Origin: Aequorivita marisscotiae
GTDB taxonomy: Bacteria; Bacteroidota; Bacteroidia; Flavobacteriales; Flavobacteriaceae
NCBI RefSeq assembly: GCF_029814825.1
Contig: NZ_CP122379.1
Span: 248,001 to 312,000 of the forward strand
DNA: 64,000 nt
Reading direction: 5' to 3'
A model generated the notes under the pieces. It was not told where the DNA came from. It saw nothing but the letters and a program-made list of their open reading frames with translations, and did not search any database. Below are positions 17,033-26,795 of the stretch, one piece after another. Both the position numbers and the translations under genes were made by a program. The stretch's first letter is position 1; each line of letters starts with the position of its first letter.

Positions 17033-18370
17033 TTATAGGTTTCTAACGGCATCTTTAAATTGTCTGCCGCGATCTTCATAATTTTCAAACAAGTCAAAAC
17101 TCGCACAAGCGGGGGAAAGCAAAACCGTGTTATTTCGTTCAGCAAGTTTATAGGCAATTTCAACCGCCATCGGCATAGAATCTGCTTCAATAATTGTATC
17201 AATAACATTTCCGAAGGCATTTATTATTTTCTGATTGTCAACGCCCAGACAGATTATTGCCTTCACTTTTTCGTTAACCAAAGGCAAAAGTTCTGTGTAA
17301 TCATTACCTTTATCTACGCCGCCAACGATCCATACCGTTGGGTTTTCCATACTATCTAAAGCAAAAAATGTGGCGTTTACATTGGTGGCTTTAGAATCGT
17401 TAACATACAACACATTATTAATTTTTAATACCTTTTCCAGCCTGTGCTCCACTCCTTGAAATCCTTCCAGGCTTTCGCGGATTGTTTGTTTTCGTATTCT
17501 GAGTAAGGTGGCTACGGTAGAAGCAGCCATGGCGTTTTTCACATTGTGTTCCCCCTGTATTCCTATTGTTGCGATTGGCATAGTATATTCTGTATTATTT
17601 ATTTTTATTATTATTTCGTTGTTTCTTTTATATGCGCCTTGTTTCAGTTCTTTTTTAGTTGAAAAAGGCAGCGGTTTCGATTTTATTGGGTTGTTTGAAA
17701 GCCATTTTAAAATTTCTTCATCATCTGCGTTATAAATGAAATAATCTTTCGACGTCTGATTCATTAGTATCCGAAATTTTGAAGCGATATAATTTTCGTA
17801 TTTATAATCATACCTATCCAAATGATCGGGGCTCAAATTGGTTAAAACCGCTATGTGCGGCGCAAAATTTTCTATTCCATCAAGCTGAAAACTGCTTAAT
17901 TCAAGTACAAAATTTTTATACGTGTCTTCGGCCACTTGTTCGGCAAAACTCTTTCCAATATTTCCACCCAAAGCCACGTTCAAGCCACCGTCGCTCAACA
18001 ATTTATAAGTGAGGCTTGCCGTAGTAGTTTTACCATTGCTCCCGGTAATTCCCACAATTGTAGCCGTTGTGAATTTTGAAGCGAATTCAATTTCAGAAAC
18101 CACATTTACTCCACTTTTGTGTAATTTTTGAACGATTGGCGCCGAGTCGGGAATTCCCGGGCTCTTCATTACCAAGGTCGCTGCAAAAATTTGCTCTTCG
18201 GAATGGCCTTCCTCTTCCCATTCAATCTCATTATTTATAAGAACTTGCTTGTATTTTTCCTTTAATTTTCCAAAGTCTGACACAAACACTTCAAACCCCT
18301 TCTTTTTTCCTAAAATGGCAGTTCCCACACCACTTTCTCCTCCGCCCAGAATTGCCAATTGCTGTTTCAC
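17033..18370 (-). CDS. murD: UDP-N-acetylmuramoyl-L-alanine--D-glutamate ligase
   Basis: Adds D-Glu to UDP-MurNAc-L-Ala. 445 residues. The N-terminal domain has GGGESGVGTAIL, the ATP loop is GITGSNGKTTTASL, the central domain holds LSSFQLDGIENF and NLSPDHLDRY, and the C-terminal domain has NDSKATNVNATF and LLSPACASFDLFENYEDRG. Full length, 2 bases after mraY. Confidence 0.96.
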   Translation of the reverse strand: MKQQLAILGGGESGVGTAILGKKKGFEVFVSDFGKLKEKYKQVLINNEIEWEEEGHSEEQIFAATLVMKSPGIPDSAPIVQKLHKSGVNVVSEIEFASKFTTATIVGITGSNGKTTTASLTYKLLSDGGLNVALGGNIGKSFAEQVAEDTYKNFVLELSSFQLDGIENFAPHIAVLTNLSPDHLDRYDYKYENYIASKFRILMNQTSKDYFIYNADDEEILKWLSNNPIKSKPLPFSTKKELKQGAYKRNNEIIIKINNTEYTMPIATIGIQGEHNVKNAMAASTVATLLRIRKQTIRESLEGFQGVEHRLEKVLKINNVLYVNDSKATNVNATFFALDSMENPTVWIVGGVDKGNDYTELLPLVNEKVKAIICLGVDNQKIINAFGNVIDTIIEADSMPMAVEIAYKLAERNNTVLLSPACASFDLFENYEDRGRQFKDAVRNL

Positions 18371-18371
18371 T

Positions 18372-19613
18372 TTATCTAATTTTTAGTGTAACCAGTGTAA
18401 TAATTGCAAGGAAAATTCCCACAATCCAAAAACGCGTTACAATTTTACTTTCGTGAAAACCTTTAATTTGGTAATGATGATGTAGCGGCGACATTCTGAA
18501 AATACGGCGGCCTTCTCCAAATCTTTTCTTTGTGTATTTAAACCAACTTACTTGGAGAACCACAGATAAATTTTCCATTAAAAATATTCCGCAGAGGATG
18601 GGAATTAACAGTTCCTTTCGAACAGCAATAGCAATTACGGCTATAATCCCCCCAATAGTTAAACTACCCGTATCGCCCATAAATACTTGCGCGGGATAGG
18701 TATTGTACCATAAAAAACCAATAAGTGCCCCCACAAATGCGGTAATAAAAATGGTCATCTCGCCCGTGTTCGGGATATACATTATATTGAGATAATCCGA
18801 AAAAATTACGTTCCCCGAAACCCAAGCAAAAAATGCCAACGTAAGTGCAATAATTGCCGATGTTCCCGCTGCCAGACCATCAATTCCGTCGGTGAGATTG
18901 GCGCCATTTGAAACAGCAGTAATTATAAAAATTACAATGGGAATAAAGATGATCCAAACATAACTTTGGTAGTTACCGCCCACCCAGCTTATTAGTTCTG
19001 AATAGTTAAATTCATTTTCCTTTACAAAAGGAATGGTAGTTAATAAAGATTTGTCCTTTACATAAAACGTATTGGTTGATTCCTTTTCAATTACGCGCGC
19101 AATTTCCGTTTCAGTTTCCGGATTTTGAACAGTTCTTTCCACTACAATATCTGGGTGCAAATACATTGTGAGTCCCACAAATAGCCCTAAACCAATTTGC
19201 CCAATAACCTTAAACTTGCCGGGCAGCCCCTGTTTATCGTTTTTAAATTTTTTAATGTAATCGTCTATAAATCCGATTACGCCCATCCAAAGAGTGGTTA
19301 CTATTAAAAGAATTACATAAATATTTTCCAGTTTTGCGAAAAGTAAAACGGGAATAAGCGTAGCTAGTATTATTATAATACCACCCATAGTTGGGGTTCC
19401 GGCCTTTTCATTTTGCCCATCCAACCCAAGATCGCGAATAGACTCGCCCACTTGCTTTTTTCTTAAAAACTCAATTATCTTTTTTCCGTAAACGGTGGCA
19501 ATAAATAACGACAGTATTACCGCAGCGATAGCCCGAAACGAAATAAAATTAAACAAGCCAGTGCCCGGTATGTCGTAGGTTTTATCCAAATATTCAAAAA
19601 GGTAGTAGAGCAT
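18372..19613 (-). CDS. mraY: Phospho-N-acetylmuramoyl-pentapeptide transferase MraY
   Basis: Membrane enzyme making lipid I. 413 residues with about ten helices. Conserved [41 protein letters not shown] with the catalytic aspartates, and the HHH loop [13 protein letters not shown] cytoplasmic insertion of about 40 residues ([16 protein letters not shown] onward) makes it longer than the roughly 360 residues of E. coli MraY; similar insertions are common in Bacteroidota. Confidence 0.96.
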   Translation of the reverse strand: MLYYLFEYLDKTYDIPGTGLFNFISFRAIAAVILSLFIATVYGKKIIEFLRKKQVGESIRDLGLDGQNEKAGTPTMGGIIIILATLIPVLLFAKLENIYVILLIVTTLWMGVIGFIDDYIKKFKNDKQGLPGKFKVIGQIGLGLFVGLTMYLHPDIVVERTVQNPETETEIARVIEKESTNTFYVKDKSLLTTIPFVKENEFNYSELISWVGGNYQSYVWIIFIPIVIFIITAVSNGANLTDGIDGLAAGTSAIIALTLAFFAWVSGNVIFSDYLNIMYIPNTGEMTIFITAFVGALIGFLWYNTYPAQVFMGDTGSLTIGGIIAVIAIAVRKELLIPILCGIFLMENLSVVLQVSWFKYTKKRFGEGRRIFRMSPLHHHYQIKGFHESKIVTRFWIVGIFLAIITLVTLKIR

Positions 19614-19617
19614 TTGG

Positions 19618-21081
19618 TTATTTGTTTAAGGTGGTTAATGTTTGTTTTACAATTTTAAAATCATCAAAATCAAAGCGTTCGCCATTAATTTCCTGATAGG
19701 TCTCATGGCCTTTCCCAGCAATTAAAATAATGTCGTTTTCTTCTGCCATTTGGCACGCTGCTTTAATGGCTTCTTTCCTATTTGTAATTGAAATTGTTCT
19801 TTTATAATGCTCTGCCGGCACACCAGCTTCAATTTGTTCAATTATTTTTTCTGGATTTTCGGTTCGTGGATTATCACTTGTAAATACAACGCGCGTGCTT
19901 AAAGTAGCGGCAATTTTACCCATTACGGGGCGCTTTTGATTATCGCGATCGCCACCACAACCCACAACAGTAATTACCTGCTCATTACCCGTTCTAATGT
20001 TGTTTATAGTTTCAAGTACATTTTGTAAAGCATCGGGAGTGTGTGCATAATCAACAATTGCGGTAATTTTATTTTCTGAAATTAAATATTGAAATCTCCC
20101 ATCCACACTATTTAACGTGCTCATAATCTGAAGAATTTCTAACTCCTCCAAACCTAACAATTTGGAAGCTCCGTAAATTGCCAGCAGGTTATATGCATTA
20201 AAACTACCAATCAATTTTACCCATAAATCCTGGTTATTTATTTTTATGAGTTGCCCAGTAAACTGGCTTTCTAAAATTTGCGCTTTGTAGTCTGCATATG
20301 TTTTTAAGGCGTACGTAAATTTTTTCGCCTTTGTATTTTGAAGCATCACCAAACCGTTTTTGTCGTCTATATTTACCAATGCGAAAGCGGATTTTGGCAA
20401 ATTGTCAAAAAATGATTTTTTTACATCGCGGTATTCTGCAAAATCCTTGTGATAATCTAAATGGTCGTGCGACAAATTTGTGAAGATGCCCCCAACAAAA
20501 TGTAATGCATCCGTTCGTTTTTGATGTATGCCGTGCGAACTAACTTCCATAAAGCAGAATTCTACCCCCGCATCTACCATTTTTCGTAAATAACTATTTA
20601 TGGTCAGTGAATCGGGCGTGGTGTGCGTGGTTTTGTATTCGGTGTCGCCCACCAATATTTTTACAGTAGAAAGCAACCCTACTTCGGTTCCGGCCTTTTT
20701 GAAGAGCTGATATAAAAGTGAAGAAATTGTTGTCTTGCCGTTGGTACCGGTAATTCCAACGAGTTTCAATTCTTCTGAAGGATTACCAAAATAATTGGCA
20801 GCCATAATGGCCAAGGCACTGTGGGTATTAGCAACTTGTACGTATGTAATGCCGTTGATAATAAGATCGGGCATTGTTTCGCAAATAATGGCTAATGCTC
20901 CTTGATCGGCCGCTTTTTTAATAAATTCATGCCCGTCTGAAACGGATCCCTTTACCGCGATAAAAACATCGTTTAAAGAAACCTTTCGAGAATCAAATTG
21001 TATGTTGTTAATAGCCACAGAGGTGCTACCTACAACACTTTCGATGGTAACCTTATACAATATGTCTCTTAACAATATCAC
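19618..21081 (-). CDS. murE: UDP-MurNAc-L-Ala-D-Glu--2,6-diaminopimelate ligase
   Basis: Adds the third stem residue. 487 residues. ATP loop [16 protein letters not shown], central [22 protein letters not shown] with the carbamylated Lys region upstream, and in the C-terminal domain DNPRTENPE, which matches the DNPR motif read as specific for meso-diaminopimelate. The GHETYQEI stretch near the end is standard. Start overlaps the ftsI stop by 4 bases. Confidence 0.96.
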   Translation of the reverse strand: MILLRDILYKVTIESVVGSTSVAINNIQFDSRKVSLNDVFIAVKGSVSDGHEFIKKAADQGALAIICETMPDLIINGITYVQVANTHSALAIMAANYFGNPSEELKLVGITGTNGKTTISSLLYQLFKKAGTEVGLLSTVKILVGDTEYKTTHTTPDSLTINSYLRKMVDAGVEFCFMEVSSHGIHQKRTDALHFVGGIFTNLSHDHLDYHKDFAEYRDVKKSFFDNLPKSAFALVNIDDKNGLVMLQNTKAKKFTYALKTYADYKAQILESQFTGQLIKINNQDLWVKLIGSFNAYNLLAIYGASKLLGLEELEILQIMSTLNSVDGRFQYLISENKITAIVDYAHTPDALQNVLETINNIRTGNEQVITVVGCGGDRDNQKRPVMGKIAATLSTRVVFTSDNPRTENPEKIIEQIEAGVPAEHYKRTISITNRKEAIKAACQMAEENDIILIAGKGHETYQEINGERFDFDDFKIVKQTLTTLNK

Positions 21082-23078
21082 GATAAATTAAGGGTAATTA
21101 GTTGTCCTTTTTTTAGGGATTCGCCAGATTTTATAGATTGGCTATCAACGCTTCCATTGCCCACAACTTGCACTTTTAGGCCAAGGTTTTCTAAAAGCGA
21201 AACGGCATCCATACCTGCCATTCCGGTAACATTCGGAATGGTTTTAGACGGCTGCTGAAGCTTGGCGTAATACTTTTCAAAATCCATCTCAATGATTGGG
21301 TCTGGCTGTTCTATGCGCTCTACCTTATCAATATTTCGGGACTCTGTAAATATTTTCTGAGCTACGCGTTTAAACACAGGCCCAGAAACGTCTGCACCAT
21401 AAAAACCTCTTTTAGTACTTGGCTTATGAATTATTACGATGCACGAATATTTGGGATTGTCTGCCGGAAAAAATCCTGCAAACGATGAAATATAGCGCGG
21501 ATTACTGTTCCAGTCAGGAAACCAATATTCGGTACGGGCAGTTCCCGTTTTTCCGGCCATTGAAAAATCGGGGGAGTAGAGCGATTTGCCAGTTCCGCGT
21601 TTTACTGTATTTTTCATTATTTCCTTAATTTCATTTAAGGTTTTATCTGAACAAATTTTAGGATTAATCACTTTGGTATCATAGACCGTTACCTTTTCAT
21701 TCCAAGCGCGCACCTCTTTTATAAAGCGAGGTTTCACCATTACTCCTTTATTTGCAATAGCGTTGTAAAATGTTAAGGTTTGAAGCGGCGTAAGCTGTAA
21801 GTTATAGCCATAGGCTATAGAAGGCAGCGCGTTCTTGCTCCATTTTTTATCGCCCGGCTGGGGAATCATAGGTTGGCCTTCCCCTTTAATTGCAATTCCT
21901 GTTTTTTTATCGAGATGCCAGCTTTTTAATCGGTTGATAAATTTATTCGGGTTTTTGGCATACCCATTATCAATAATTGTTGCGAGCCCAATATTAGAAG
22001 AAACTTCCAATGCCCTCGCCGCAGAAATTTTTCCATAGCCGCCGCGTTTTGAATCATTAACAGGCCTTCCGTAGAAAATTTTTCTTCCATTACCCGTATC
22101 TACAACACTACTGGTATCTATTACCTTATCTTCCAACGCAGCCATTAACGCCATAACTTTAAAAGTTGAGCCTGGCTCGTGCGATTCGCCAACTGCATAA
22201 TTAAGTTTTTCGTAATAAGTGCCATTGGATGTACGCCCCAGATTAGAAACAGCCTTTATCTCACCCGTGGCAACCTCCATTACGATTACGGTACCGTGTT
22301 CGGCTTCGTAATACTCTAGTTGCTTTAATAATGCATGGTGCGCAATATCCTGTATGTTTACATTTATGGTTGAAACAATATCGTAACCATCCTGCGGCTC
22401 TATTTCGTTGTCGTCCGAAATAGGTTTCCATTGTCCCTTGGCTATTTTTTGTTTTAGCCTATGGCCCTCCTTTCCGGTAAGCAAATCGTTAAATGCGCCT
22501 TCCAAACCTACTGCGTAATATCCGGGACGATCAAAAGCTTCATCGCCCACGGTACGTTGTGCGATTTTCCCGATGGGATGTTCGCGAACGGTTCGTTGCT
22601 CTACGATGATTCCACCTTTATAGGGACCTTTTTGAAACAGCGGTAAATGCTTCACTTTTATATAATCTGAATAGCCCAAGTTTTTTACTATTAACAAATA
22701 GCGATTTTTATCTGCGCGGGCTTTTCTTAATTTATTCTGATAGTATGAAACAGGTTTTCCAAACATGCTGCTCAAGCCTTCGGATAGCGGCTTTAAATTT
22801 TGTTTGAAATCTTTCGAGGACACCGTAACCGCATCAAAACGGATATCGTATTTTGGCACCGAAGTAGCCAGTAAGCTACCGTCATCAGCATAAATATTTC
22901 CTCGATTTGCAGGAATTATAAAATTTTTGGTAGTGTTTTCCTTGGCCAAATCTCGATATTTATCGCCGTCTACAAACTGAATATTAAGCAGCTTAACGCT
23001 TATGGCAAGCGCAAATAGGAACATACATCCCGCAACGATGTACAAACGATTTAATATGTTTTTTTCCTCAAATGCCAT
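21078..23078 (-). CDS. ftsI: Septal penicillin-binding protein (FtsI) with PASTA domain
   Basis: 666-residue class B transpeptidase cross-linking septal peptidoglycan. One N-terminal membrane helix (LYIVAGCMFLFALAISVKLL), a pedestal domain, then the catalytic domain with SxxK as STFK in HEPGSTFKVMAL (about residue 310), SxN as SSN in EVSSNIGLATI, and KTG in MAGKTGTARTEY. The last 60 residues form one PASTA domain (TIPNVTGMAGMDAVSLLENL). A PASTA domain on FtsI is common in Bacteroidota. Confidence 0.95.
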   Translation of the reverse strand: MAFEEKNILNRLYIVAGCMFLFALAISVKLLNIQFVDGDKYRDLAKENTTKNFIIPANRGNIYADDGSLLATSVPKYDIRFDAVTVSSKDFKQNLKPLSEGLSSMFGKPVSYYQNKLRKARADKNRYLLIVKNLGYSDYIKVKHLPLFQKGPYKGGIIVEQRTVREHPIGKIAQRTVGDEAFDRPGYYAVGLEGAFNDLLTGKEGHRLKQKIAKGQWKPISDDNEIEPQDGYDIVSTINVNIQDIAHHALLKQLEYYEAEHGTVIVMEVATGEIKAVSNLGRTSNGTYYEKLNYAVGESHEPGSTFKVMALMAALEDKVIDTSSVVDTGNGRKIFYGRPVNDSKRGGYGKISAARALEVSSNIGLATIIDNGYAKNPNKFINRLKSWHLDKKTGIAIKGEGQPMIPQPGDKKWSKNALPSIAYGYNLQLTPLQTLTFYNAIANKGVMVKPRFIKEVRAWNEKVTVYDTKVINPKICSDKTLNEIKEIMKNTVKRGTGKSLYSPDFSMAGKTGTARTEYWFPDWNSNPRYISSFAGFFPADNPKYSCIVIIHKPSTKRGFYGADVSGPVFKRVAQKIFTESRNIDKVERIEQPDPIIEMDFEKYYAKLQQPSKTIPNVTGMAGMDAVSLLENLGLKVQVVGNGSVDSQSIKSGESLKKGQLITLNLS

Positions 23079-23125
23079 TCTTGTATTCAGTTTCTTTTTT
23101 AATTCCTATCCGTGTTTTTTTCGTT

Positions 23126-23446
23126 TTATTTTACTGTTTCAATGATGCGAATGCGCTTCGGCGGATTTGACGATGGTTGCAACCCCCGACGCTCCATGGC
23201 GGCAATAATTTTACTTTCCATTCGCGACTGCATCAAAAGCATTCTAACATCTACATATTCGCTTTTCAGCTCTTTTACTTGAGCATTTAATTTTGAAATA
23301 ACGTGCACTTTTTTATCGGCGCTGTGCGAACTGCTAATCATAACCAAAGCCAATACAGAAAGAAAAATGATAAAACGCCAATTTTTCAGCGCATCATCAC
23401 TTACCAAAAATTTTCCTTTTATAATGTTGTAAAAACCTTCTTTCAT
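23126..23446 (-). CDS. ftsL: FtsL-like divisome protein
   Basis: 106 residues with a single membrane helix (WRFIIFLSVLALVMISSSHSA) followed by a short coiled-coil-like segment (VHVISKLNAQVKELKSEYVDVRMLLMQ) and a basic tail. This is the bitopic layout of FtsL, and the position between rsmH and ftsI is the standard ftsL slot. Sequence identity to E. coli FtsL is not recognisable by eye, so the call rests on topology and context. It starts 1 base after the rsmH stop. Confidence 0.8.
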   Translation of the reverse strand: MKEGFYNIIKGKFLVSDDALKNWRFIIFLSVLALVMISSSHSADKKVHVISKLNAQVKELKSEYVDVRMLLMQSRMESKIIAAMERRGLQPSSNPPKRIRIIETVK

Positions 23447-23447
23447 G

Positions 23448-24344
23448 TTATAATTTCTCAGCTATTCTAAGTTTGGCACTTCGAGCCCTATTGTTCAATT
23501 TTATTTCTTCTTTAGTGGGAATCACAAATTTTCCCACAGCTTTAAAAGGCACCTCTACCCTTCCGAAGACATCCTTTTCTGGCTCGCCTTCAAACAAGCC
23601 GTTTCGTATGTAGCGTTTTACCAGCCTATCCTCTAGCGAATGGTAACTAATTAAACTAAGTCGCCCGCCTGGTTTTAAAACTTCGTTGGTCTGCAGCAAA
23701 AATTCTTTAAGCGCCTCTAACTCTTGGTTTACTTCTATGCGGATGGCTTGATAAATCTGAGCCAGAATTTTGTTTTCCTTATGCGCTGGCAAAAACCTAC
23801 GGAGCACTGTTTTAAGCTGTTCGCTGGTCTTTATTTTTTGGTCCTGTCTAGCTTCAACTATTACCCTGGCCATTCCGGCGGCATTTCGCAATTCGCCATA
23901 ATTTGAGAGCACATTGCGCAACTGAGTTTCTTCAAATTTATTGACAACAGTATAAGCCGAAAAATTACTATCGCGATTCATCCGCATGTCCAGATCGGCT
24001 TCAAAGCGTGTTGAAAAACCTCTTTCAGCTACATCAAACTGATGCGAAGAAACTCCGAAATCGCCCAAGATTCCATCAACAGTTCTATAGCCGTGAAATC
24101 TTAAAAACTGTTTCAAAAACCGAAAATTCTGATTGACCATCAAAAACCGCGGATCGTCAATAGCATTTTTCAGCGCGTCTTTATCCTGATCAAAAGCGAT
24201 GAGTTTTCCGTTGGAACCCAAGTGTTTTAAGATTTCACGTGAGTGTCCACCACCGCCGAAGGTTACATCTACATACACGCCATCTGGCTTGATATTTAAA
24301 CCTGAAACAGTTTCTTTTAATAAAACAGGGTTATGATACTCCAT
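23448..24344 (-). CDS. rsmH: 16S rRNA (cytosine(1402)-N(4))-methyltransferase RsmH
   Basis: 298 residues. The SAM-binding motif is VDVTFGGGGHSREIL, followed by FDQDKDAL, LGDFGVSSHQFD and, near the C-terminus, GGRLSLISYHSLEDRLVKRY. Methylates C1402 of 16S rRNA in the decoding centre. Formerly MraW. The start overlaps mraZ by 14 bases. Confidence 0.96.
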   Translation of the reverse strand: MEYHNPVLLKETVSGLNIKPDGVYVDVTFGGGGHSREILKHLGSNGKLIAFDQDKDALKNAIDDPRFLMVNQNFRFLKQFLRFHGYRTVDGILGDFGVSSHQFDVAERGFSTRFEADLDMRMNRDSNFSAYTVVNKFEETQLRNVLSNYGELRNAAGMARVIVEARQDQKIKTSEQLKTVLRRFLPAHKENKILAQIYQAIRIEVNQELEALKEFLLQTNEVLKPGGRLSLISYHSLEDRLVKRYIRNGLFEGEPEKDVFGRVEVPFKAVGKFVIPTKEEIKLNNRARSAKLRIAEKL

Positions 24345-24804
24345 GGTCTTCTCCGCTTTTATTTCCCATCACCTCTTCGGCCAGATCGGCAAAATCATTT
24401 GCCGCATCATCAATAGCTTGCTCATATTTGTCTTTATCCCAAACTTCAACAATATTTATGGCGGAAGAGAGCACAATTTCTTTGCTAATACCCGCAAACG
24501 AAAGCAGGTCTTTAGGAATCAACAAGCGCCCGGCAGCATCGAGTTCCACCGTTTTAACGCCAGCTGTAAACCTTCTGATAAAATCGTTGTTTTTTCTACT
24601 GAAGCGGTTAAGTTCACCCATTTTTTGCATTAACGCTTCCCACTCTTTCATAGGATAAATTTCTAAACAAGGCTGAAAAACGGCACGCTTAATCACAAAG
24701 CCCTCGGGAGCCACTACAGCCAGCTGCTTTTTAAGCGGAACAGGCACCATGACGCGTCCTTTTACGTCTGCTTTACATTCGTATGTACCTATTAGATTGA
24801 GCAT
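24331..24804 (-). CDS. mraZ: Transcriptional regulator MraZ
   Basis: 157 residues with two SpoVT/AbrB-like repeats: YECKADVKGRVMVPVPLKKQL near residues 8-28 and VELDAAGRLLIPKDLLSFAG near 86-105, each with the DxxGR signature. MraZ forms ring-shaped oligomers and represses the dcw operon by binding tandem repeats ahead of itself. Such repeats are visible at 24851-24903. First gene of the operon. Confidence 0.95.
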   Translation of the reverse strand: MLNLIGTYECKADVKGRVMVPVPLKKQLAVVAPEGFVIKRAVFQPCLEIYPMKEWEALMQKMGELNRFSRKNNDFIRRFTAGVKTVELDAAGRLLIPKDLLSFAGISKEIVLSSAINIVEVWDKDKYEQAIDDAANDFADLAEEVMGNKSGEDHGVS

Positions 24805-24836
24805 TGTGGAAATTCCCGATTTGCAATTTATAGTTT

Positions 24837-24844
24837 CAAATATA
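24837..24844 (-). promoter_or_regulatory. -7 box of the mraZ/dcw promoter
   Basis: The minus strand reads TATATTTG, matching the Bacteroidota TAnnTTTG box, 32 bases before the mraZ ATG. The expected -33 region falls within the repeats at 24854-24869, so a protein bound there would block the polymerase. No clear -33 TTTG is seen. Confidence 0.6.
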
Positions 24845-24850
24845 TATAAC

Positions 24851-24903
24851 TTTTACCACTTTTTACCACATTCTACCACTTTGTTGATAAGTTTTACCAC
24901 ATT
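24851..24903 (-). promoter_or_regulatory. Probable MraZ operator: GTGGTA repeats with 10-bp period
   Basis: The minus strand carries GTGGTAGAAT, GTGGTAAAAA and GTGGTAAAAG back to back (24851-24879), and a fourth GTGGTAAAAC ending at 24900, 21 bases further. MraZ of E. coli binds TGGGN repeats with 10-bp period, and Mycoplasma MraZ binds AAAGTGK-type repeats. The AAAGTGGT units here match the latter closely. The position just upstream of the -7 box supports autorepression. Confidence 0.8.
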
Positions 24904-24975
24904 GTAGATAACCTCAAAATTGAATTGACAAAAACAAAGGGGGCGTATAAATAGACTGTATGAAAAATTTTTGTT

Positions 24976-24983
24976 TACTTTTG
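24976..24983 (+). promoter_or_regulatory. -7 box for the alpha/beta hydrolase gene
   Basis: TACTTTTG matches TAnnTTTG 26 bases before the chosen ATG (25009). No clear -33 element at the right distance. Confidence 0.45.
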
Positions 24984-25008
24984 TCATTCTAAATTGCACC
25001 AACCAAGC

Positions 25009-25773
25009 ATGTCAGAAAACTTAAAGAAAGAAGGAAAATTTTCATATTTAGAAATAGGTGAAGGCACACCAATTGTTATCCTTCACGGTCTTATGGGCGG
25101 TTTAAGTAATTTTGATGGCGTTGCCGATTTTTTTCCACCGAAGGGCTACAAAATTCTAATCCCTGAATTGCCTATTTACAAAATGACTTTACTGCGTACT
25201 AATGTGAAAAATTTCGCAAAATACGCCGCACAGTTTATAGATCATTTGGGCTATAAAGAGGTAATTTTATTAGGAAACTCACTGGGCGGCCACATCGGAC
25301 TTCTGTGCACAAAGCTATACCCAGAAAAAGTTAAAGCACTCATTATTACCGGCAGCTCCGGATTGTACGAAAGCGCTATGGGCGAAAGCTACCCCAAACG
25401 TGGCGATTACGAGTATATTAAACAAAAAGCTGAAAACGTTTTTTACGATCCAAAAATAGCAACCAAAGAAATTGTAGACGACGTTTACGAAACGGTAAAC
25501 GACCGAACAAAGCTTATTCGAACGCTTGCTATTGCCAAAAGCGCCATTCGGCATAATATGGCAAAAGATTTGCCAAAAATGCACACGCCCACTTGTATTA
25601 TTTGGGGGAAGAACGACAATGTAACCCCTCCCGAAGTAGCGGTAGAATTTCACGAGCTTTTACCAGATTCTGAATTATTCTGGATTGATAAATGTGGCCA
25701 TGCTGCAATGATGGAGCACCCTAATGAATTCAATCAATTGCTCTACGCGTGGTTGCAAAAACGCAAATTTTAA
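25009..25773 (+). CDS. Alpha/beta hydrolase
   Basis: 254 residues from the ATG giving MSENLKKEGKFSYLE; an in-frame TTG at 24994 is a less likely start. Oxyanion HGLMGGLSNF, nucleophile elbow GNSLGG (Ser near residue 98), acidic residue in IIWGKNDNVTPPE, and the histidine in DKCGHAAMMEHP complete a catalytic triad. No signal peptide, so cytoplasmic. The substrate cannot be told. Divergent from mraZ and upstream of engB in the same direction. Confidence 0.88.
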   Translation: MSENLKKEGKFSYLEIGEGTPIVILHGLMGGLSNFDGVADFFPPKGYKILIPELPIYKMTLLRTNVKNFAKYAAQFIDHLGYKEVILLGNSLGGHIGLLCTKLYPEKVKALIITGSSGLYESAMGESYPKRGDYEYIKQKAENVFYDPKIATKEIVDDVYETVNDRTKLIRTLAIAKSAIRHNMAKDLPKMHTPTCIIWGKNDNVTPPEVAVEFHELLPDSELFWIDKCGHAAMMEHPNEFNQLLYAWLQKRKF

Positions 25774-25838
25774 AAGGGTTTAGATTTCTAAGAGAAACTA
25801 TATTGCTCATTTAACCCACAACATCTAATTACAACAGC

Positions 25839-26450
25839 ATGCATATTAAATCTGCGGAATTTTTAATGAGCAACAGCGATGTTGCGAAATGCCCTAAGAA
25901 TCGGTTGCCAGAATACGCTTTTATTGGCCGGAGTAATGTGGGCAAGTCTTCCCTAATAAATATGCTTATGCAGCGCAAAAACTTGGCAAAAACTTCAGGT
26001 AGGCCAGGGAAAACACAGCTAATTAACCATTTTATTATTAACAAAAGCTGGTATTTGGTAGATTTGCCTGGTTACGGCTACGCCCGTGTTTCTAAAAGTA
26101 GTAAAAAAACTTTTCAGAAATTTATTACCAATTACTTCGAAAAGCGCACACAAATGGTCTTGGCTTTTGTGCTTATAGACTGCCGTTTAGAACCACAACC
26201 CATAGATTTAGAATTTATGGAGTGGATGGGCGAAAGCGGAATTCCGTTCAATATTATCTTTACCAAAGCAGACAAATTAAAGCCGAACGCTTTAAATAGA
26301 AACGTTGAGGCTTACATCCAAAAAATGCTCGAAACTTGGGAAGCAATGCCCCAATACTTTATTACATCTGCCAGTAATTTTACCGGAAGAGACGAATTAC
26401 TAAATTATATTGACGAGCTAAATGCCACTGTTGGCAATCCAGATTTTTAA
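25839..26450 (+). CDS. engB: Ribosome biogenesis GTPase EngB (YihA/YsxC)
   Basis: 203 residues. G1 is GRSNVGKSS at residues 30-38, the G2 Thr lies in TSGRPGKTQ, G3 is DLPGYGYA, G4 is TKAD and G5 is TSAS. Length and order are those of EngB, needed for 50S assembly. It ends 3 bases from the convergent gldC stop. Confidence 0.96.
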   Translation: MHIKSAEFLMSNSDVAKCPKNRLPEYAFIGRSNVGKSSLINMLMQRKNLAKTSGRPGKTQLINHFIINKSWYLVDLPGYGYARVSKSSKKTFQKFITNYFEKRTQMVLAFVLIDCRLEPQPIDLEFMEWMGESGIPFNIIFTKADKLKPNALNRNVEAYIQKMLETWEAMPQYFITSASNFTGRDELLNYIDELNATVGNPDF

Positions 26451-26453
26451 ATG

Positions 26454-26795
26454 CTACTCTCCTCTTTTTAACTCTAACTTTTCGGCAAAATAATCGCAAA
26501 AATCGCGCATGGTAGCACTCATTTTTTCATCGTTTGTAGCCCGCTGAAAAGTATCTGCCATAGCACTTAAAGTTTGATGGAAAAAAATCTTCATTTCATC
26601 TACGGGCATATCTTTTGTCCAAAGGTCTATTCTAAGGCTTTCCTTATTTTTATTGTCCCAAACCGAAAGCATTACAGCTTTAGTCTCTTCGTTTGTAACC
26701 CCACCATCTTCGGCTGTCCAGTGAATTTTTTCGGGTATCTTATTTTCGTCTAAACCAACGTTTAATCGTATTTCTGAATTGTGTTTAATTGCCAT
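26454..26795 (-). CDS. gldC: Gliding motility protein GldC
   Basis: 113 residues, soluble, no signal peptide. The sequence beginning KHNSEIRLNVGLDENKIPE, with IHWTAEDGG and the C-terminal MRDFCDYFAEKLELKRG, is that of GldC. In Flavobacterium GldC assists the essential gliding/type IX secretion lipoprotein GldB. Its ATG shares one base with the gldB stop. Confidence 0.93.
   Translation of the reverse strand: MAIKHNSEIRLNVGLDENKIPEKIHWTAEDGGVTNEETKAVMLSVWDNKNKESLRIDLWTKDMPVDEMKIFFHQTLSAMADTFQRATNDEKMSATMRDFCDYFAEKLELKRGE

Noticed and set aside
16999..17220. Separate 73-residue gene on the minus strand
   Set aside because: It is an alternative frame over the 3' end of murD with no family likeness.
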